DNA of 5,271 bases from Parcubacteria group bacterium GW2011_GWD2_43_10. Its GTDB lineage: Bacteria; Patescibacteriota; Patescibacteriia; Veblenbacterales; UBA10138. The notes under the pieces were generated by a model. That model was not told where the DNA came from and searched no databases. It saw only the letters and a program-made list of their open reading frames with translations. The first letter of the stretch is position 1; every line of letters starts with the position of its first letter. The stretch is taken from NCBI GenBank assembly GCA_000995845.1, contig LCEZ01000051.1, positions 1-5,271 of the forward strand, given 5' to 3'. This document shows, piece after piece, positions 1 to 5,271 of the stretch. The translations under genes and the position numbers were made by a program.

Positions 1-198
1 AGCTAACTTTAACCATGGTCCTTGGTAGTTAAATAATTGCTCTAATGGTCCAGCTAGCACCGAGTAAAAATGTCCAGCCAGCCAAGCGCCAGCCACGGTA
101 CCAACTAAACCACCGATGGCATGAATTAAACCAAACCAAAAACCGAACCACAAGAACCCAAAGAGAGTAATTAGAAGTATAAAATCAAGTATCGTCAT
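1..198 (-). CDS. CvpA-like (colicin V production family) membrane protein, N-terminal part, cut by window edge
   Basis: Only the first 66 residues are in the window; the frame stays open to the left edge. The visible protein starts MTILDFILLITLFGF and is strongly hydrophobic and glycine-rich, with probable membrane segments at about residues 4-20 and 24-45 followed by a more polar stretch. The pattern of a short 'x-LDFILL' start, then a glycine-rich second helix after aromatic residues (WFGFWFGLIHAIGG), resembles the N-terminus of CvpA family proteins, which are small multi-pass inner-membrane proteins of poorly defined role. ATG at 198 is the first usual start after an in-frame stop at 238-240, inside the end of metG. 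No Shine-Dalgarno sequence is visible; the bases before ATG are AT-rich and end in AAATCC. The gene starts 8 bp after the metG stop, so it is probably co-transcribed and translated by coupling. Another small multi-pass protein family cannot be excluded from this fragment. Confidence 0.72.
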   Translation of the reverse strand, partial: MTILDFILLITLFGFLWFGFWFGLIHAIGGLVGTVAGAWLAGHFYSVLAGPLEQLFNYQGPWLKLA

Positions 199-206
199 GG
201 ATTTAA

Positions 207-1667
207 TTAATTTAAACGAGGAAATAATGGTTCGGCTTTAGTGATATTGTGTTCTCTAAGTTTATCTTCAATCTTTTTAGCAGCATCGGGTAGAAAAGGT
301 TTAAGATAGTGCGAAACATCAAGTAGCATAGTCCCCCATTTGCTTAATAATTTTTGTATGTCATTGAATTTTTCCTCTTTGGCCATTTCCCAGGGTTTAT
401 TTTTTTCAATCTCAGCATCAATTTCACCAATAACATTAAAAATTGCGAGTAAGGCTGCCTCAAACCTATATGACCGCATGGCAATTTCTATAGCCGATGC
501 CGCGGCTGGAGTATAAGCATTAACACCTTCGGCCTGAATAAATTTGCCATTACCAAACTTCTCTATCATATTAGTAACCCGGGATAAAGTGTTACCTAAA
601 CCATTGGCTAAATCACTCTCATACCTTTGCTTGAACTTAGCTTCACTGTAATCACCGTCTTCCCAGGCTGGAATTTCCCGCAATAAATAATACCGTACCG
701 GCTCAGACCCATATTTATTGACCAACTCCACCGGATCAACTGTATTGCCTAACGACTTGCTTATTTTCTGCCCGTCAACCGTAACATAGCCATGGACAAA
801 CACCTCGTTGGGCAAGGGTAAGCCAGCTGATAACAACATCGCCGGCCAGTAAATGCAATGAAAACGCGTTATGCCCTTACCAATAACATGCAACTTACGG
901 CCACTATTATCCCAAAATTCCTTGTACAAACTATCATTAGCGGCATAACCAAGGGCGTTTAAATAATTGGATAAGGCGTCAAACCAAACATACATTACCT
1001 GACTATCATCTCCTGGTACAGGAACACCCCAATTGCGGGCCCGCTCTCGTGAGCGAGAAATACTAAAATCTTCCAAACCGCGTCTTATAAAAGCCAACAT
1101 CTCATTCTTCCTGCTTTCCGGTGTTATTTTAAACTCATCGTTGCTAATTAATTGCTCAAGTTTATGCTGGTAACTACTTAATTTAAAGAAATAATTTTCT
1201 TCAGTTACCAATTCCGGTTTTACTTTATGGTCAGGACAAACTCCATCAACTAATTCATCCTCGGTGTAATATTGCTCGCAACCCACACAATATAAACCAC
1301 TGTAAGATTTCTTATAAATATCGTCAGGTTTACACGATTGCCACAGCTTAGTAGCTCCTTTAACGTGGCGCTGCTCAGTTGTGCGGATAAAATCATTATT
1401 GGATATATTAAGTGCACTAGCTAAGGAACGGAATCTGTCTGACATTTCGGCCACATACTCACTGGTTGACCGTCCTTCTTTTTCCGCCGCCTGCACATTT
1501 TTTAAAGCATTTTCATCAGCGCCAGTTAAAAAATACACGTTTTCACCACCTAACTTTAACCGCTGGTAACGTGCGATTACATCAGCCTGAACCAATTCTA
1601 AGGCAAAACCAATATGAGGCTTGGCATTAACATACGGAATTGCTGTGGTAATATAAAACCTTGACAT
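207..1667 (-). CDS. metG: Methionyl-tRNA synthetase (methionine--tRNA ligase), short form
   Basis: Cytoplasmic class I aminoacyl-tRNA synthetase that activates methionine with ATP and charges tRNA-Met, including the initiator. The 486-residue product is complete. The Rossmann catalytic domain starts with ITTAIPYVNAKPHIGF; the class I signature is at residues 18-21 but reads HIGF, not HIGH. A zinc knuckle follows with C127, C130, C144 and H147, the Cys3-His arrangement I know from Thermus-type MetRS. VWFDALSNYL is at about 227-236, and the KMSKS loop is KISKS at 301-305. The alpha-helical anticodon domain begins near 345 and contains NKPW (423-426), whose Trp is the expected anticodon contact. 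There is no C-terminal EMAPII/Trbp111-like tRNA-binding domain, which longer bacterial MetRS of about 650 residues carry. The ATG at 1667 is fixed by an in-frame TAA only six bases upstream of it. No Shine-Dalgarno is visible. It lies 179 bp downstream of rsmI and 8 bp upstream of the cvpA-like gene. Confidence 0.97.
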   Translation of the reverse strand: MSRFYITTAIPYVNAKPHIGFALELVQADVIARYQRLKLGGENVYFLTGADENALKNVQAAEKEGRSTSEYVAEMSDRFRSLASALNISNNDFIRTTEQRHVKGATKLWQSCKPDDIYKKSYSGLYCVGCEQYYTEDELVDGVCPDHKVKPELVTEENYFFKLSSYQHKLEQLISNDEFKITPESRKNEMLAFIRRGLEDFSISRSRERARNWGVPVPGDDSQVMYVWFDALSNYLNALGYAANDSLYKEFWDNSGRKLHVIGKGITRFHCIYWPAMLLSAGLPLPNEVFVHGYVTVDGQKISKSLGNTVDPVELVNKYGSEPVRYYLLREIPAWEDGDYSEAKFKQRYESDLANGLGNTLSRVTNMIEKFGNGKFIQAEGVNAYTPAAASAIEIAMRSYRFEAALLAIFNVIGEIDAEIEKNKPWEMAKEEKFNDIQKLLSKWGTMLLDVSHYLKPFLPDAAKKIEDKLREHNITKAEPLFPRLN

Positions 1668-1687
1668 AACTACTTATTCAGTATAAT
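1661..1687 (+). promoter_or_regulatory. Candidate plus-strand sigma70-like promoter inside the metG start region
   Basis: A perfect -35 hexamer TTGACA (1661-1666) is followed after 15 bp by a perfect -10 hexamer TATAAT (1682-1687) on the plus strand, pointing away from metG. The 15-bp spacer is two short of the optimum, which would weaken it. TTGACA is also the reverse complement of the first bases of metG (ATG TCA A), so that hexamer may exist for coding reasons. The TATAAT overlaps the minus-strand TATACT/TATTAT, so the site could drive transcription in both directions. A plus-strand hairpin with a T-run lies about 150 bp downstream. Confidence 0.35.
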
Positions 1688-1731
1688 ACATAAGTACAAA
1701 CATAATAAATCCTTAAGCCACATATAGCTAA
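1680..1731 (-). promoter_or_regulatory. Candidate promoter(s) for metG
   Basis: Two sigma70-like arrangements can be read toward metG. The nearer has a -10 of TATACT (1680-1685, five of six consensus bases) with a poor -35 TTATTA (1703-1708) at 17 bp. It would start transcription only about six bases before the ATG, giving an almost leaderless mRNA. The farther has a -10 of TATTAT (1702-1707, five of six) and a weak -35 TTAGCT (1726-1731) at 18 bp, giving a leader of roughly 30 bases. The region is AT-rich, so such matches are easy to find. The case for a promoter here rests mainly on the 179-bp gap that separates metG from the upstream operon. Which of the two is used cannot be told from the sequence. 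Confidence 0.35.
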
Positions 1732-1848
1732 GTAAACCAGGACGGGCCCATAACCCAACCACTGGAACGGATCAAAAAAATCCGATTTAAATTAACTATA
1801 TAATAAGGCGTCCCGCCCGCGTTGAAGGAATAATAGGGCGGGATTTTT
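1694..1848 (+). ncRNA. Hypothetical plus-strand small RNA in the metG-rsmI gap
   Basis: This candidate is inferred only from signals: a plus-strand promoter-like pair ending at 1687 and a plus-strand intrinsic-terminator-like hairpin with T-run ending at 1848. Between them are three further possible hairpins: CTTAAGC/GCTAAG (1712-1718 with 1727-1732, one bulged A), CCAG/CTGG (1737-1740 with 1762-1765) enclosing a possible GGG/CCC, and CGGAT/ATCCG (1768-1772 with 1780-1784). The product would be about 155 nt. It has no feature that I recognise of SRP RNA, 6S RNA, RNase P RNA, tmRNA or a tRNA. The minus-strand transcript could form equivalent stems, so the structure may instead belong to an rsmI 3' end or metG leader. 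The first base is an estimate from the -10 position. Confidence 0.25.
1811..1848 (+). terminator. Intrinsic-terminator-like hairpin between metG and rsmI
   Basis: An 8-bp perfect GC-rich stem pairs TCCCGCCC (1811-1818) with GGGCGGGA (1836-1843) around a 17-base loop. On the plus strand it is followed at once by TTTTT (1844-1848), then ATTT, which is the classical form of a Rho-independent terminator for plus-strand transcription. On the minus strand the hairpin begins three bases after the rsmI stop codon, exactly where an operon terminator would sit, but the bases following it there (CGCCTTATTATATAG) make a poor U-tract. It may end the glyS-rsmI operon inefficiently, protect the rsmI mRNA 3' end, or mainly stop plus-strand transcripts. 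The T-run overlaps the rsmI stop codon. Confidence 0.6.
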
Positions 1849-2515
1849 ATTTAGGTGCCAACACCACAACAAACTCGCCTTTGGCGGAAGTTTGCGATAA
1901 TTGCTCTAAAACCTCAACCGCACTGCCGCGATAAATCGTTTCATACATCTTGGTAAGTTCACGACCAACCACGATTGCTCTGTCATCTATTAATTTTGAT
2001 AGCTGAATCAGTGTTTTTGTTATGCGATAAGTTGATTCAAAAAAAACCACGGCGTATTCGCAACTGGCCGCTTCTTTAAAAAATTTCTGCCTGCCTTTTT
2101 TATGCGGTGGATATCCTAAAAATAAATAACTATTAGCCGGCAAACCCACGACTGATAAGATAGCAGTTACGGCTGAAGCTCCAGGAATAGGCACAATTTT
2201 AATACCTGCCTGATTAGCTGCGGCCACTAATTTACCCCCAGGATCAGCTAACCCTGGCGTACCGGCATCAGAAACATAAGCGGCTGATTCGCCCCTTTTT
2301 ATTCGGTCAACTAACTTAAGCAAGGTAGATTCAGGGGTGTGATGGTGCAGACTAACTAACTCCTTATTAATCCCTAAATGTAACACCAATTTTTTGGTAA
2401 CCCTGGTATCTTCGCAAGAGATAAAATCAACCGCGCCTAGAACTTCGTTGGCGCGGACTGAAATATCCCCCAAATTACCAATGGGAGTTGCTACCATGTA
2501 AAGCACCCCAGCCAT
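1847..2515 (-). CDS. rsmI: 16S rRNA (cytidine1402-2'-O)-methyltransferase RsmI, short form
   Basis: SAM-dependent enzyme of the tetrapyrrole methylase fold (SpoU-unrelated) that 2'-O-methylates C1402 in the 16S rRNA decoding centre. In many bacteria it acts together with RsmH, which N4-methylates the same base. All family blocks are present in order: VATPIGNLGDIS (8-19), CEDTRVTKKL (34-43), VSDAGTPGLADPG (81-93), PIPGASAVTAIL (109-120), FFESTYRI (158-165), GRELTKMYET (184-193) and the closing KGEFVVVL (212-219). At 222 residues it ends right after the KGEF block, so it lacks the extra C-terminal segment of longer relatives such as the E. coli protein (about 286 residues). The tetrapyrrole methylase core looks whole. 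The ATG at 2515 gives the normal 'MxGxLYxVATPIGN' N-terminus and has AGGA a few bases upstream, a close-spaced Shine-Dalgarno. It starts 10 bp after the AI-2E gene and is the last gene of the upstream operon. Confidence 0.96.
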   Translation of the reverse strand: MAGVLYMVATPIGNLGDISVRANEVLGAVDFISCEDTRVTKKLVLHLGINKELVSLHHHTPESTLLKLVDRIKRGESAAYVSDAGTPGLADPGGKLVAAANQAGIKIVPIPGASAVTAILSVVGLPANSYLFLGYPPHKKGRQKFFKEAASCEYAVVFFESTYRITKTLIQLSKLIDDRAIVVGRELTKMYETIYRGSAVEVLEQLSQTSAKGEFVVVLAPK

Positions 2516-2525
2516 ATCCTATATC

Positions 2526-3596
2526 TTAAGAATTTTCTGGCGGGGTATCCCCTTCTAGGGCAACTTCCGTAGTTAAACGCTTTTCAAAAAAGTCTGAAAC
2601 AAACACTCCAATCGAAACTGCTAATGGAATAGATAAAACTGCACCAATTACTCCGCCTAATTTAGCGCCAATGGCAATGGCTAAGATGGATACAATTGGG
2701 TTTAAACCCACCGTTCGTTTCATCACCATTGGTACTATCAAATTATTTTCTAATTGCTGTATCACCACATATAAAGCCGCTACTAATAATGCTTGCATTG
2801 GTGAGATTGATAAGGCTAGGAATACTGCCGGCACCGCACCAATTATCGGACCAATATAAGGTACGATCTCGGTAATACCAGCCCACAAGGCTAAGACCAC
2901 GGCATATTTTGCCCCCAGCAAACTTAAACCAACATAAGTAAGAACGCCAATAATTATCATTAACAAAAGCTGACCCCTAAGCCAGGAACCTAACTTTGTT
3001 TTCAAACGGCGCATCATTTGCAAAATATAAGGTTGATAAGTCGAGGGTGTAACTGAGCGGATAAACTTCAAAATACCATCCTCTTCCACTACCAAATAAA
3101 AAGCTACAGTCAGTAAAACTATAAACTGTAAAATTCCACCAAAAATACTAACCAGCGTACCCAGGATTGAAGTAGTGGCCTCAGCTAGATGCCCACCCAA
3201 ATTTTGCAATCCTTGTTGTAGGGTAGAAGCAACCTGATCTTGACCAGCACCAGAAACATAGCTGAAAACTGATAAGAGCTTTTCATAATAAAAAGGAAAA
3301 CTTCTGGCCAATTCTGTCACTTGGGAAACTAAGGGCGGTACTAGCAATACCATAATCAGCGATAGTACTAAAAATGTTATCAAATAAAGTATCAAGACTG
3401 CTAAGGCCCGGGGTATACGATTTCGACTTAGCCAATTAACTGCCGGTTCCAGGGCAGTGGCAAAAATTATAGCCACAAATACCAAGGCTAAAACATCAAT
3501 CACCCGGTACAAAAAAAATACCACCACTACAATCAGCAAAGCCTTAAGTAATGAGCTAATAGAAATATCTAGCTTCATAATTGTTGTGTTTGCCAT
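2526..3596 (-). CDS. AI-2E family transporter (PerM/YdiK-like, DUF20) membrane protein
   Basis: Multi-pass inner-membrane protein of 356 residues, close to the usual family length. Hydrophobic segments are visible at about residues 16-30, 33-48, 64-90, 143-169, 209-229, 231-262, 268-281 and 299-333, with a soluble amphipathic region between about 91 and 142. The conserved C-terminal half is clear: EIVPYIGPIIGAVPA (243-257), then QQLENNLIVPMVMKRTVGLNP (280-300) and the glycine-rich last segments (310-328). The family name comes from an autoinducer-2 exporter; other members have been linked to sodium/proton exchange, and most have no known substrate, so none is assigned here. ATG at 3596 has a weak AAGAG just upstream; the ATG at residue 7 (3578) is an alternative start giving MKLDISIS, which is also a normal family N-terminus. 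It sits 14 bp after the M16 gene and 10 bp before rsmI. Confidence 0.95.
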   Translation of the reverse strand: MANTTIMKLDISISSLLKALLIVVVVFFLYRVIDVLALVFVAIIFATALEPAVNWLSRNRIPRALAVLILYLITFLVLSLIMVLLVPPLVSQVTELARSFPFYYEKLLSVFSYVSGAGQDQVASTLQQGLQNLGGHLAEATTSILGTLVSIFGGILQFIVLLTVAFYLVVEEDGILKFIRSVTPSTYQPYILQMMRRLKTKLGSWLRGQLLLMIIIGVLTYVGLSLLGAKYAVVLALWAGITEIVPYIGPIIGAVPAVFLALSISPMQALLVAALYVVIQQLENNLIVPMVMKRTVGLNPIVSILAIAIGAKLGGVIGAVLSIPLAVSIGVFVSDFFEKRLTTEVALEGDTPPENS

Positions 3597-3610
3597 ATAC
3601 TCTTAATATA

Positions 3611-4879
3611 CTACGGTTTAATAAGCTTTAGCCAGGGCTTGGCACTATTAAAAGGCCCAATCAAAGCCAAATTGGCCTGTTTAAAGTTAATAACCTCCTT
3701 AGCGGCTAAACTTAATTCACGCGCCTGAAGCTGGCTAATTCTGACTAGGAATTGCTTGGTATCTTCAAGTTTGTTCTCAAAAATATACTGCTTAGCTGCC
3801 CATTGAGCCTGAGTAGAAGAATTTTCCATAGCTAAAGTTATTTTACCCTTAATAAACTCTTTGGCTTTATTTAATTCTTCAAGCCCAATAGGCTCAGTTA
3901 TGACCTTAATCAATTCCTGGCGAATTAATTTAATCGCTTGAGGCAGACGCGCCGTATCAAGTCCGGCCTGCACTGCTAAAACTCCGGTACCTTCATAATT
4001 TTCCGTAGCCGCATTAATGGAATAGCAAAGTCCCTCCCGCTCACGCAAGCGCATAAAAAGACGGGAACTCATATTACCGCCTAAAACAGTGGCCAATAAA
4101 TCTAAAGCTAATTTATTCTTGTGCCGATAACCATAAGCTGGAAAACCCAAGGCTAACTGCACTTGTTGGGTGGCTTTGCGCTGAATCACAACCCGCGGTT
4201 TGGTTTGCTTTGGTTTAAAAATCTGGAAGCCACCCATTTTACCGCGGCTAGTTTCATTAAATTGACGACGCAATAATCGTTCAGCCTGAGTGTTTATTTT
4301 TCCCGCCACCATCACTAATAAATTACGGGGCGTGTAATATCGTTGGTGATATTTAAAAACTTGGGATCGGCTTAATTTAGTAACACTTTTTAAACTACCG
4401 GCAATATTTACACCCAAACTTGAATCCTGAAAAACAGCGCCTTCCAATAAATCACCAATATGCATTAAGGGATTGTCCTCATACATTTTTATCTCCTCAC
4501 AAATCACTTTTTTTTCACGCTGTAATTCATCAGCTGCCAATACAGGCTGCCAAATCATGTCCGAAATAATATCAATAGCCAGCGGTAGATGTTGGTGAGC
4601 AACCCTCACATAATAACCAGTTTCGTCTTTTGAAGTAAAAGCATTATAGTCTGCCCCTACACCATCAAGAGCTTGGGAAATATCCCGAGCCGTTGGCCAT
4701 TTTTTACTGCCCTTAAAAAGCATGTGTTCTAAAACATGCGAAATCCCCTGCTCGGCCTTAGTTTCATAACGTGAACCAACCTTAGCCACCACTAAAATGG
4801 TGGCTGATTCAGTGCCTTTCATCGGCACTGATAAAATGGGGAGGCCGTTATGAAGCCGCTTAATTACTGGTTTAGGCAT
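3611..4879 (-). CDS. M16 family zinc metallopeptidase (insulinase/processing-peptidase-like)
   Basis: A 422-residue M16 peptidase with two homologous halves. The inverted zinc motif HxxEH is HVLEH at 48-52 (H48 and H52 as ligands, E51 as catalytic base), and the third ligand is E129 in ICEEIKMYEDNP, at the family's expected spacing of 76 residues after H52. LGGNMSSRLFMRLREREGLCYSI (266-288) is the conserved C-terminal-half block with the Arg and Tyr that complete the active site. The length and single active motif fit the bacterial M16B, mitochondrial-processing-peptidase-beta-like group, which usually works as a dimer. There is no signal peptide or membrane segment, so it is probably cytoplasmic. 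Its substrate is unknown. ATG at 4879 is only 4 bp after the glyS TGA (TGA GATC ATG), suggesting translational coupling; the stop is TAG. It could equally be called YmxG/PqqL-like; the family call is secure, the role is not. Confidence 0.95.
   Translation of the reverse strand: MPKPVIKRLHNGLPILSVPMKGTESATILVVAKVGSRYETKAEQGISHVLEHMLFKGSKKWPTARDISQALDGVGADYNAFTSKDETGYYVRVAHQHLPLAIDIISDMIWQPVLAADELQREKKVICEEIKMYEDNPLMHIGDLLEGAVFQDSSLGVNIAGSLKSVTKLSRSQVFKYHQRYYTPRNLLVMVAGKINTQAERLLRRQFNETSRGKMGGFQIFKPKQTKPRVVIQRKATQQVQLALGFPAYGYRHKNKLALDLLATVLGGNMSSRLFMRLREREGLCYSINAATENYEGTGVLAVQAGLDTARLPQAIKLIRQELIKVITEPIGLEELNKAKEFIKGKITLAMENSSTQAQWAAKQYIFENKLEDTKQFLVRISQLQARELSLAAKEVINFKQANLALIGPFNSAKPWLKLIKP
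4784..4831 (-). repeat. Two adjacent perfect inverted repeats inside the M16 gene
   Basis: Within codons 17-32 of the M16 gene are two neighbouring palindromic stems: an 8-bp stem (4824-4831 with 4809-4816, 7-base loop; core CAGTGCC/GGCACTG) and a 7-bp stem (4799-4805 with 4784-4790, 8-base loop; AGCCACC/GGTGGCT). Only three bases separate them. In the mRNA they would form tandem hairpins starting about 50 bases after the AUG. They encode ordinary family sequence (around SVPMKGTESATILVVAK), so they may be chance. Confidence 0.5.
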
Positions 4880-4883
4880 GATC

Positions 4884-5271
4884 TCAAACGAATTTGGCTC
4901 GCAAATATTCTGTCAGCTCAGCAATCTTTATTCTCTCCTGCTTCATGGTATCACGATCCCTTACGGTCACAGACTTATCTTGCAAAGAATCAAAATCAAC
5001 GGTCACGCAATAAGGCGTGCCGATTTCATCCTGCCGGCGATAGCGGCGACCAATGCTTTGGGTATCATCATATTCCACTACTAAATACTGCCTTAATTCC
5101 TGAGCAATTGGTAAGGCTACTTTGGCTAATTCCTCTTTTTTGGATAAAGGCAAAATCGCCACCTTAATCGGCGCAATGTGCTTAGGTAATTTTAATACTA
5201 CTCGCTTATCAGTTTCCCCCTCTTCAGCAGTTGGGGCGTCTTCCTCATGATATGCTGCCAATAATGTGACT
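4884..5271 (-). CDS. glyS: Glycyl-tRNA synthetase (alpha2, eukaryote/archaea-like type), C-terminal anticodon-binding domain, cut by window edge
   Basis: Class II aminoacyl-tRNA synthetase that charges tRNA-Gly. The last 128 residues are visible and the frame is open through the right edge, so the catalytic motifs 1-3 lie mostly outside. The fragment begins VTLLAAYHEED, the end of the catalytic domain just after motif 3. After a short acidic linker comes the HGTP-type anticodon-binding domain: LKLPKHIAPIKVAILPL, then VEYDDTQSIGRRYRRQDEIG, TPYCVTVDFDSL and SVTVRDRDTMKQERI, ending in YLRAKFV. These blocks are diagnostic of the single-chain homodimeric GlyRS and not of the alpha2beta2 GlyQ/GlyS enzyme. 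An apparent start at 5261 is a TTG leucine codon inside the gene, not a real start. The stop is TGA, four bases before the M16 ATG; together with a normal C-terminus this shows UGA is a true stop here. It is the first visible gene of the probable glyS-M16-AI-2E-rsmI operon. Confidence 0.95.
   Translation of the reverse strand, partial: VTLLAAYHEEDAPTAEEGETDKRVVLKLPKHIAPIKVAILPLSKKEELAKVALPIAQELRQYLVVEYDDTQSIGRRYRRQDEIGTPYCVTVDFDSLQDKSVTVRDRDTMKQERIKIAELTEYLRAKFV

Noticed and set aside
1045..1062. Inverted repeat TCTCG-TGAG-CGAGA inside metG
   Set aside because: It is a five-bp stem in codons for an Arg/Ser/Glu-rich stretch; expected by chance and explained by coding sequence.
1381..1569. Plus-strand open frame of 62 codons opposite the start of metG
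   Set aside because: It is antisense to the strongly conserved MetRS catalytic domain and its translation resembles no family I know; it is a shadow of metG.
1694..1848. Known housekeeping RNA (SRP RNA, 6S, RNase P, tmRNA or a tRNA) in the gap
   Set aside because: I looked for the SRP GGAAGCAG-type apical motif, tRNA TPsiC and anticodon arms and tmRNA ends and saw none; the stems are short and weak.
1741..1850. T-box-like leader: GCGTCCCGCCC and a terminator near an aminoacyl-tRNA synthetase gene
   Set aside because: No T-box core (AGGGTGGNACCGCG), specifier stem or antiterminator pairing is present on either strand, and the terminator T-run faces away from metG.
2671..2859. Plus-strand open frame of 62 codons opposite the AI-2E gene
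   Set aside because: It lies fully antisense to the best conserved membrane segments of the AI-2E protein and has no coding character of its own.
4850..5167. Plus-strand open frames (4850-5167 and 4878-5084) opposite glyS
   Set aside because: They are antisense to the diagnostic GlyRS anticodon-binding domain; the translations look random and overlap each other in different frames.
5249..5261. Separate small gene starting at 5261 on the minus strand
   Set aside because: The apparent start is a TTG leucine codon and the frame continues unbroken to the window edge with conserved GlyRS sequence, so it is the interior of glyS.
1..5271. CRISPR arrays, insertion sequences, attachment sites, tandem repeats, defence genes
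   Set aside because: No direct-repeat series, transposase-like protein, terminal inverted repeats or toxin/antitoxin-like genes are visible; all but about 220 bp is accounted for by six conserved genes.

Overview
This is a compact, moderately AT-rich bacterial segment. All six recognisable protein genes lie on the minus strand. Read in transcription order (high to low coordinate) they are: the C-terminal end of a eukaryote/archaea-type glycyl-tRNA synthetase (cut by the right edge), an M16 zinc peptidase, an AI-2E/PerM-family membrane protein, RsmI (16S rRNA C1402 2'-O-methyltransferase), methionyl-tRNA synthetase, and the start of a CvpA-like membrane protein (cut by the left edge). UGA, UAG and UAA are all used as stops, so the region uses the standard bacterial stop set. 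The short MetRS with no C-terminal tRNA-binding domain, the short RsmI, the tight gene packing and weak Shine-Dalgarno signals suggest a reduced-genome lineage such as Patescibacteria/CPR. That assignment is inference from gene character only; no marker here proves it.

Layout: 5271-4884 glyS (3' part), 4-bp gap, 4879-3611 M16 peptidase, 14-bp gap, 3596-2526 AI-2E family protein, 10-bp gap, 2515-1847 rsmI. These four are very probably one transcription unit. A 179-bp intergenic region follows (1668-1846), the only sizeable non-coding stretch. Then come metG (1667-207), an 8-bp gap, and cvpA-like (198 to edge), probably a second unit.

How the genes fit together: glyS, metG and rsmI serve translation (two tRNA charging enzymes and a decoding-centre rRNA methylase). 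The M16 peptidase, AI-2E protein and CvpA-like protein are housekeeping proteolysis and membrane proteins of broad families whose substrates cannot be read from sequence. This is mostly ordinary core-gene territory; I found no defence system, mobile element, CRISPR array, tRNA or rRNA gene.

The part most worth a second look is the 179-bp gap. On the plus strand, opposite to every gene, it has a TTGACA and a TATAAT hexamer 15 bp apart, three small hairpins, and a GC-rich hairpin followed by a T-run about 150 bp downstream. Together these would fit a small antisense-oriented RNA. Two further observations are an altered active-site signature in MetRS (HIGF in place of HIGH, together with DENA in place of the usual DEHG) and a pair of adjacent perfect inverted repeats inside the 5' part of the M16 gene.
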